Positions 7,164-12,226 of a DNA stretch of 12,226 bases are shown here, one piece after another. The notes under the pieces are model-generated. The model saw only the letters and a list, made by a program, of their open reading frames with translations, had not been told where the DNA came from and searched no databases. The position numbers and the translations under genes are program-made. The first letter of the stretch is position 1. Every line of letters starts with the position of its first letter. Source of the stretch: Crocinitomicaceae bacterium (GTDB lineage: Bacteria > Bacteroidota > Bacteroidia > Flavobacteriales_D > Crocinitomicaceae); contig JAHEMP010000043.1 in the NCBI GenBank assembly GCA_024643585.1, forward strand, positions 1-12,226, written 5' to 3'.

Positions 7164-8496
7164 CACTTTCTTCGCCATATTTGTTCTTTCCCTAGGATAT
7201 TATGCCCAAGAAGCATTGAGTGCGCAACAAGCTGTGTTTAATGCTTTAAAGAATAACTATGATATTCTTATAAGCGAAAAGCAAGAAGAAATTGCCGCTA
7301 AAAATAATGCTTGGAGCGAAGCTGGAATGTTTCCAACTGTAGCAATACAAGTCGGACAAAATAATTTGCTTCAGGACAACACCAATAACCCCTTTACCTT
7401 TACCCCTGGAATTGTTCTTAATCAAAGCATAAATCCTAGTTTGGTCGTGAACGCGAATTTATTCAGCGGCTTTCAAGTCCGAATGAATAAGTTGCGTTTG
7501 GAGCAATTAGAAGAGCAAACAAAAGGCAATACCGCTGTCGTTATTGAATCATTGATTCAGGATGTTATGAAGGCTTATTATTCCGCTCTCCTTCAGAAAG
7601 AAAGAAGCGATTTGTATAAAACAATAATGGGTTATTCTTCGAGAAGATTAAGGTACAATGAGTTGAAAAATCAATACAGCGCGTCCAACTCTTTAGAAGT
7701 TTTGCAATTGAAAAATCAATATTTGACCGATAGCACAAACTACCTATTGCAACAGTTGTCGTATGAAAATTCTTTACGAAACCTTGTTTTACTAATGAAC
7801 AATAGTGAAGACACAACTTTCACCAACTTGCCCATTCTAAGCGATAAATTGGAACTAATCTTGCCTGTTTTAGACCAAGAAAAAATAAAGTCGGATCTCT
7901 TTGAGAACAATCAAAATTTGAAAAACCAATATCTGGCGTTGGAACTTCAAGAAACGAACGTCAACTTTCAAAGATCCTTTTTATACCCAACTTTGTCACT
8001 GCAATTGTCTGCAAATCCAAGTTATGGTGAATTTAGACAAATAAGTGGTGCATTGCCGGGCAATCCTACTTCAATCTCAACCCAATCTTTAACGTATTCA
8101 GGTAATTTTACTTTACGCTATAACATTTACAACAATTGGAAGGCTAAACGGGCGGTCGAAGTCGCAAAAATTCAAACTGAAATTGGTTCCTTAAATGTTG
8201 AGAAATTGAAAAAAACCTTACAGGTCAACCTTACAAATCAGCTATCGTTGTATGAAATAAGAAATAACCTTGTGCAAGTTTCTACCGAAAACTTAGAATA
8301 TGCTACAAAAGCGTATGATCTTGCTCAGAAAAAGTTTGAATTAGGGTCTGTAAATTCGATTGATTTAATCGTATATCAGTCAAACTATCAAAACACATTG
8401 ATACAGCACTATGAGAATCTTTTCAATCGCCTAGACACATTTATTGAAATATATAAGTTATCGGGGAATTTGGGATTGCAATTTGGAGCTAAATAA
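7141..8496 (+). CDS. TolC-family outer membrane efflux channel
   Basis: The 451-residue protein completes the efflux pump. It opens with a Sec-type signal (basic K5, hydrophobic FFAIFVLSLGYYA at about 10-22); cleavage somewhere at 22-28 is likely. The mature part has the two repeated OEP halves of the TolC family, at about 24-220 and 235-447. Each has long Gln/Asn/Leu-rich helices and a short beta-strand section. Typical cues are ALSAQQAVFNALKNNYDI near the start, NANLFSGFQVR (104-114) before the first hairpin, LRYNIYNNWKAKRAVE for the second beta section, and KKFELGSVNSIDLIVYQ near the end, matching the family G-x-x-(S/T)-x-x-(D/E)-(L/V) motif. It should trimerise into an outer-membrane barrel with a periplasmic tunnel docking on the adaptor. 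The ATG lies 23 bases inside the permease gene, so translation is probably coupled. Confidence 0.93.
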   Translation: MIWNKSISTFFAIFVLSLGYYAQEALSAQQAVFNALKNNYDILISEKQEEIAAKNNAWSEAGMFPTVAIQVGQNNLLQDNTNNPFTFTPGIVLNQSINPSLVVNANLFSGFQVRMNKLRLEQLEEQTKGNTAVVIESLIQDVMKAYYSALLQKERSDLYKTIMGYSSRRLRYNELKNQYSASNSLEVLQLKNQYLTDSTNYLLQQLSYENSLRNLVLLMNNSEDTTFTNLPILSDKLELILPVLDQEKIKSDLFENNQNLKNQYLALELQETNVNFQRSFLYPTLSLQLSANPSYGEFRQISGALPGNPTSISTQSLTYSGNFTLRYNIYNNWKAKRAVEVAKIQTEIGSLNVEKLKKTLQVNLTNQLSLYEIRNNLVQVSTENLEYATKAYDLAQKKFELGSVNSIDLIVYQSNYQNTLIQHYENLFNRLDTFIEIYKLSGNLGLQFGAK

Positions 8497-8505
8497 TTTT
8501 TTTCG

Positions 8506-9819
8506 TTAATCAAAATACCCTCTTAAACTTTCTCTTTTTTCTTTTAGACTAAGCATGACTTCTTTTTGCCTAATCATTAGAAAAATATATTTCCATTTGT
8601 ACCCGATATGCTTTAAATACCGAAAGAAGAAATAAGCAAACATTCCACTAAACGGCATAGCAATTAAATACCCCAACCACTTCCAAAAAGTAAGTGGATA
8701 AAACATATTCACGACTTCAATGAATCCGTAATAAAAAAGTGGATAGAGTATCAAGCCAATTAGAACCGCCATTGGAGCATAGTATTCAATGTCTTTCGTA
8801 AGTTTAGGTATGATAATATCGGTTAACTTGTATTGGATAAAATTGTGCAATATTCCAAAAACAAAAAGTGGCAACCCGATCAACAAAAAGATAAATGAAA
8901 ACATCAGTTGTCGAAAGAACATCCGTGAACGAAAGCGTCGATCTAGAAAATCCGTTCGAATGTCCCATTTGTTGATTTCCCATTCTATTTTTTCTACTAA
9001 CAGCTCAATTTCTTCTAACTTCCATGCTTCTGTCACCTTATAATCATCAAGTCTATCTCTGATTTTCTTCAAAAGAGACATTTCCTTTTCGACATTATCC
9101 ATGCCTTCTCTTGTGTACCTTGACTCCACGATTCGGGCTATTCTGTCTACCAATTTTTCTTCCTCCTTGTTATCAGAATTCACCAAAACTTGCTCCAGTC
9201 GAATCCGAAATTGTTCTGTTAATTTCCTTGCTCCCGCGCTTGCATTTTCATCAAAATCTTTGGTGTATTCTTTAACTAGAATAGGTTGTCCAACATTGAC
9301 CAATACACTACTTCTGAATTTTTCGGCTTGTGAATAATTGAGTCCAATCGGAAGTATAGTTAATCCAAGCGTGTTGTGGTTTCGACTTTCTACCGTTAAT
9401 GCAATTCTCGCCGTGCCTGATTTCAATTGTCGTAACTGCCTTTCTTGGAAGCTACTTCCTTCCGGGAAAACAACCAGTGTTTTTCCTTTTTCTAAAATCT
9501 CATAACAAGCTTCAAAACTATCTTGATTTGACACACCTTGAATGCGCCCCTCACCTATTCTATTTATGGGAATCATATTTAAGGACTTTAACAACCACAT
9601 CTTGAATTTACTATCAAACAAAGTTGCTTTTGCCATGTAGTGAATTGGTTGATTGCAAACATTCCCAATCATCCAAGCATCCATTAAGGTGTTTGGGTGA
9701 TTCGCAATAATGATGAGCGGACCTTCTATTTTTAAATTGGCCTTGTTCTTGACCCGAACCTCTTTGTAATAGAGTCGGATACCAAAACCCACTATCAATT
9801 TTAATATTCGGTATAGCAT
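8506..9819 (-). CDS. Lysophospholipid/glycerol-3-phosphate acyltransferase (PlsC-like) with C-terminal membrane segments
   Basis: From the ATG at 9817-9819 the protein has 437 residues. Earlier in-frame starts exist (ATG at 9871-9873, TTG at 9907-9909). I prefer the later ATG because MLYRILKLIVGFGIRLYYKEV is a typical N-terminus for this family and it leaves 81 bases for divergent promoters. Acyltransferase motifs are in order: NHPNTLMD (residues 40-47, His and Asp), MIPINR (112-117), FPEGSS (118 onward in the region VVFPEGSS), and a later LPIGLNY. Here five residues separate His and Asp, instead of the four of classic PlsC; this is also seen in eukaryotic GPAT-like relatives. A charged, coiled-coil-like region (about 215-300) precedes three hydrophobic segments (about 303-325, 348-370 and 378-398) that suggest membrane anchoring. 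It should acylate a glycerolipid precursor, but the position acylated and the acyl donor cannot be read. The gene is convergent with the TolC gene (9-base gap). Confidence 0.87.
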   Translation of the reverse strand: MLYRILKLIVGFGIRLYYKEVRVKNKANLKIEGPLIIIANHPNTLMDAWMIGNVCNQPIHYMAKATLFDSKFKMWLLKSLNMIPINRIGEGRIQGVSNQDSFEACYEILEKGKTLVVFPEGSSFQERQLRQLKSGTARIALTVESRNHNTLGLTILPIGLNYSQAEKFRSSVLVNVGQPILVKEYTKDFDENASAGARKLTEQFRIRLEQVLVNSDNKEEEKLVDRIARIVESRYTREGMDNVEKEMSLLKKIRDRLDDYKVTEAWKLEEIELLVEKIEWEINKWDIRTDFLDRRFRSRMFFRQLMFSFIFLLIGLPLFVFGILHNFIQYKLTDIIIPKLTKDIEYYAPMAVLIGLILYPLFYYGFIEVVNMFYPLTFWKWLGYLIAMPFSGMFAYFFFRYLKHIGYKWKYIFLMIRQKEVMLSLKEKRESLRGYFD

Positions 9820-9864
9820 AGAAGGCACTAAAATAATCTTTTTAGCACATTTTGTCGCAATGTA

Positions 9865-9896
9865 TTTGTGCATGGTAGGAAGAAAGGATAAATTCG
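9865..9896 (+). promoter_or_regulatory. Possible promoter for pabB-tilS
   Basis: TTTG at 9865-9868 and TAAATTCG at 9889-9896 are separated by 20 bases, close to the Bacteroidota arrangement of TTTG at -33 and TAnnTTTG at -7; the -7 element has one mismatch. The predicted transcript start falls at or within a base or two of the pabB ATG (9901), which would make the message leaderless or nearly so. A purine-rich AAGAAAGGA (9880-9888) also lies upstream of the ATG and would fit a ribosome site on a longer transcript. The two readings conflict, so confidence is low. Confidence 0.2.
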
Positions 9897-9900
9897 CAGA

Positions 9901-11103
9901 ATGAAACAATTTCCAATTGCTTATTTGAATAGTAATGATGGTAGCGGATTGCTAGCATTTGGCGATGGACCGCGACTAAAAACTACAAAAAAAACGGCAT
10001 TAAAGGAGTTGGAAATTTTTATTCAAGAAAATCCTAATAAGTTCATTTTCGGATATTTAGGGTATGACGTTAAAAACGAATTAGAGGACATTACTTCAAA
10101 CAATACCGACAATAAAAATTTTCCTGATTTGTTTTTTTGGGTTCCAGACCATGTTGTTAAATTGGATAGTGAACATTTTGAATTTTTGCAAGGAGAAAAA
10201 AACACAGATAGCTTTGATTTTTTAGAGTATTTCATCGAGGAAGAAACCGATCAAAATTTTCACGAGTACAAGTTGGATTTTAAGGCTGTAACGCCAAAAG
10301 AAAAATACATCGAAAACGTAAATAAGATTAAAGAAAGAATTCAAAAAGGCGATGCCTACGAGGTGACCTATTGCCAAGAATTTGTTGTAAACAACATTGA
10401 ATTTGACTTCTCTTTGGATGCCTATTTCAAATTAAACAACATCACAAAAGCACCTTTCTCCACTTATTTCAAATTTGATGATTATACAATTTTTTGCGGA
10501 TCACCTGAACGGTTTTTAAGACGCGAAGGAAATAAATTGATTTCTCAGCCTATTAAAGGCACAGCTCCCAGAAATAAAGATGCCAAATTGGATGATGCAA
10601 TGAAAAAATCTCTGTTGGAAGATCCTAAAGAGCGTGCTGAAAATGTAATGATTGTCGACCTGGTTCGAAATGATCTATCTAAAATTGCCGAAAAGAATAG
10701 TGTTGGGGTAGATGAACTATTTGGCATCTATAGCTTTGAAACCGTTCACCAAATGATTTCGACCATTAGTTGTGAAATTAAGGACGAAACAAAATTTACA
10801 GACATCGTTAGGGCGACTTTCCCTATGGGCTCGATGACTGGCGCGCCCAAGGTAAGTGCAATGAAAATTATCGAAGAATTTGAAGATTTTAAGCGAGGTA
10901 TCTATTCGGGTTCCATTGGTTATATTTCACCAAATGGCAATTTCGATTTTAACGTTGTTATTCGCTCCTTGTTTTACAACAAAACGAGTAAAACCTTAAC
11001 GTGCGATGTTGGTGGAGCAATCACCATACAATCTGATGCAGAGAAAGAATACGAAGAATGTTTAACGAAGGTTCAACGCATATTGGACGGAATGAATGAG
11101 TAA
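9901..11103 (+). CDS. pabB: Aminodeoxychorismate synthase component I (chorismate-binding)
   Basis: The 400-residue protein belongs to the chorismate-utilising TrpE/PabB family. The decisive motif is PIKGT at residues 217-221. The lysine (K219) is the active-site residue of PabB, whereas anthranilate synthase TrpE has PIAGT. Other family landmarks are GDAYEVTYCQEF (150-161), SPERF (201-205), ENVMIVDLVRNDL (247-259), GSMTGAPK (310-317), YSGSIGYISPNG (335-346) and the C-terminal EKEYEEC (381-387), which contributes to Mg binding. The enzyme converts chorismate to 4-amino-4-deoxychorismate for p-aminobenzoate and folate synthesis, using ammonia from a PabA/TrpG glutaminase. No pabA or pabC lies in the visible part. 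The N-terminal domain (1-125) is short and divergent, so the protein is smaller than E. coli PabB (about 450). The start ATG is preceded by an AAGAAAGGA stretch. The stop overlaps tilS by 8 bases, indicating co-transcription. Confidence 0.92.
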   Translation: MKQFPIAYLNSNDGSGLLAFGDGPRLKTTKKTALKELEIFIQENPNKFIFGYLGYDVKNELEDITSNNTDNKNFPDLFFWVPDHVVKLDSEHFEFLQGEKNTDSFDFLEYFIEEETDQNFHEYKLDFKAVTPKEKYIENVNKIKERIQKGDAYEVTYCQEFVVNNIEFDFSLDAYFKLNNITKAPFSTYFKFDDYTIFCGSPERFLRREGNKLISQPIKGTAPRNKDAKLDDAMKKSLLEDPKERAENVMIVDLVRNDLSKIAEKNSVGVDELFGIYSFETVHQMISTISCEIKDETKFTDIVRATFPMGSMTGAPKVSAMKIIEEFEDFKRGIYSGSIGYISPNGNFDFNVVIRSLFYNKTSKTLTCDVGGAITIQSDAEKEYEECLTKVQRILDGMNE

Positions 11104-12226
11104 TTTCAATCCTCATATACCAAAACATTTAATTCCCAATCCTAAGCAAATTGTTTATTTAGCGATAAGTGGTGGTTTAGATTCTGTCGTTCTTTTCCAT
11201 CTGCTTCAAGCAGCAAAAATAAATGTGCACCTTCTCCATGTGAATTACAATTTAAGGGGTGAGAATTCGAATGATGACGAAAAATTTGTTCGAGAATTAG
11301 CTAAAAAAAATGCTGTTCCACTTTCTGTTTTGAATTACCAAATGAAAGATCATTTGGCTGAATTAGGTGGGAATTTGCAAAACGAAGCTCGTAAAATTAG
11401 GTATTCTTTTTTTCAAGAATATTTATTGAAAACGAACGATTCTTTATTAATGACAGCCCACCATTTTGATGATCAAATGGAAACATTTTTCATGCATTTA
11501 TCGCGTAAATCTGGATTAACTGGACTATCGTGTATGGCTGAAAAAAATGGCAATCATTATCGCCCCTTGCTTGATTTTACTAAAGAAGAATTGAAAAAGT
11601 TTGCACTCACAAACAACATTCTTTGGCGAGAAGATGCAAGTAATCAAGAAAACAAATACTTAAGGAATAAATGGCGAAACGAATGGCTACCTTTTTTGAA
11701 AAGTAAACTGCCCAATCTTGAGGAAAGCGTTAGAGTGCTAATTGATGCCTTTCAAAAAGAAAGATCTTTTTTGGAGTCCATTCATTTTTCTCAAATTAAA
11801 GAAATCAAAAAATCAAATAAATGGTTGTTTGAAAATTTCGATCAATGTTCGGATGAAGCAAAATTTATTATCGCAAAAGAATTAGGTTTCAGATACACCG
11901 AAATGGAACGTTTAAAAGATTTACGTGCTAGCGATAAAACTAAGTTTTTTGAAATAAGTCGAATAGGAATGAAAATATGGAACGAAGGAAATACATTCTC
12001 CTTCGAAAAAAAGACGGATTCTAGTTTACCTCTTTTGAAAATCGAAGAAGTTAAAGAGCTTCCTAAGACGTTCAATAAAGACATTTGTTATCTCAATTCT
12101 GAAAAAATAATAGGTGAATTAAAAGTGCGATACTGGACAGAGGGAGACCGAATATCTTCTATTGGTTTATCCGGTTCTCAATTAATTTCAGATATCATCA
12201 AAGATGCGAAAATACCTTCTTCTCAA
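11096..12226 (+). CDS. tilS: tRNA(Ile)-lysidine synthetase TilS, 5' part (3' end outside window)
   Basis: The frame opens with ATG at 11096-11098, inside the last codons of pabB, and stays open for 377 codons to the window edge. The PP-loop ATP-pyrophosphatase motif SGGLDS is at residues 25-30. LLHVNYNLRGENSNDDE (46-62), NEARKIRYSFF (96-106) and TAHHFDDQMETFFMHLSRKSGLTGL (from 120) follow the TilS pattern closely, as do RPLLDFTKEEL (156-166) and EDASNQENKYLRNKWRNEWLP (from 179), which holds the DxSN and RN..R signature. A TilS C-terminal domain starts at about residue 339 with ELKVRYWTEGDRI and continues through the conserved DAKIP near the edge. The enzyme ligates lysine to C34 of the tRNA-Ile with CAU anticodon, changing its reading from AUG to AUA, and is essential in most bacteria. 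Perhaps 50-70 residues are missing at the C-terminus, judged by usual family length. Translational coupling to pabB is likely. Confidence 0.95.
   Translation, partial: MSNFNPHIPKHLIPNPKQIVYLAISGGLDSVVLFHLLQAAKINVHLLHVNYNLRGENSNDDEKFVRELAKKNAVPLSVLNYQMKDHLAELGGNLQNEARKIRYSFFQEYLLKTNDSLLMTAHHFDDQMETFFMHLSRKSGLTGLSCMAEKNGNHYRPLLDFTKEELKKFALTNNILWREDASNQENKYLRNKWRNEWLPFLKSKLPNLEESVRVLIDAFQKERSFLESIHFSQIKEIKKSNKWLFENFDQCSDEAKFIIAKELGFRYTEMERLKDLRASDKTKFFEISRIGMKIWNEGNTFSFEKKTDSSLPLLKIEEVKELPKTFNKDICYLNSEKIIGELKVRYWTEGDRISSIGLSGSQLISDIIKDAKIPSSQ

Noticed and set aside
8497..8503. T7 run immediately after the TolC gene stop codon
   Set aside because: I could not find a stable GC-containing stem directly upstream, so an intrinsic terminator is not supported.
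8789..9605. Plus-strand open frames at 8789-9043, 9101-9337 and 9399-9605
   Set aside because: They are antisense to the acyltransferase, whose motifs fix the coding strand. Their translations are Ser/Lys/Ile-rich with no recognisable domain.
9874..9909. N-terminal extension of the acyltransferase to a TTG codon at 9907-9909, overlapping pabB divergently
   Set aside because: TTG is a rare start, the added peptide lacks family resemblance, and two ATG codons lie downstream in frame. The overlap between divergent genes is better explained as an over-long open frame.

Overview
The window is AT-rich, densely packed bacterial chromosome. Short or overlapping gene junctions, few recognisable Shine-Dalgarno sites, TAnnTTTG-like promoter candidates and the style of the encoded proteins all point to Bacteroidota, probably Flavobacteriales. 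That placement is inferred from sequence character and remembered family resemblance, not from a search.

Positions 1-1896 (+) hold a tight three-gene run. The 3' part of a membrane-bound family 2 glycosyltransferase overlaps a sigma-70-family (ECF-like) sigma factor gene by 10 bases, and one base later comes rsmG, a 16S rRNA methyltransferase. A conserved-looking but unrecognised 178-residue protein lies on the - strand (1933-2469), convergent with rsmG. A 195-base divergent gap (2470-2664) separates it from the next operon.

Positions 2665-8496 (+) encode a complete tripartite RND efflux pump in the order periplasmic adaptor, inner-membrane permease, TolC-like outer-membrane channel. The junctions are 2 bases apart and a 23-base overlap, so the three parts are almost certainly co-expressed. 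The adaptor has a short, proline-containing segment where the TolC-docking hairpin normally lies. The permease carries an extra block with two hydrophobic segments between TM6 and TM7.

Positions 8506-9819 (-) encode a PlsC/GPAT-like glycerolipid acyltransferase, ending 9 bases from the TolC gene in convergent orientation. Divergent from it, pabB (folate branch) starts at 9901 and overlaps by 8 bases with tilS (tRNA-Ile lysidine synthetase), which runs off the window end.

Most of the window is ordinary core genome: envelope synthesis, rRNA and tRNA modification, folate, phospholipid synthesis and one efflux system. I see no RNA genes, mobile elements, CRISPR arrays, att sites or origins, and no gap over 300 bases. 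I did not find a convincing new system. The most unusual points are the permease insertion, the odd adaptor hairpin, the HX5D acyltransferase motif and the unrecognised 178-residue protein.
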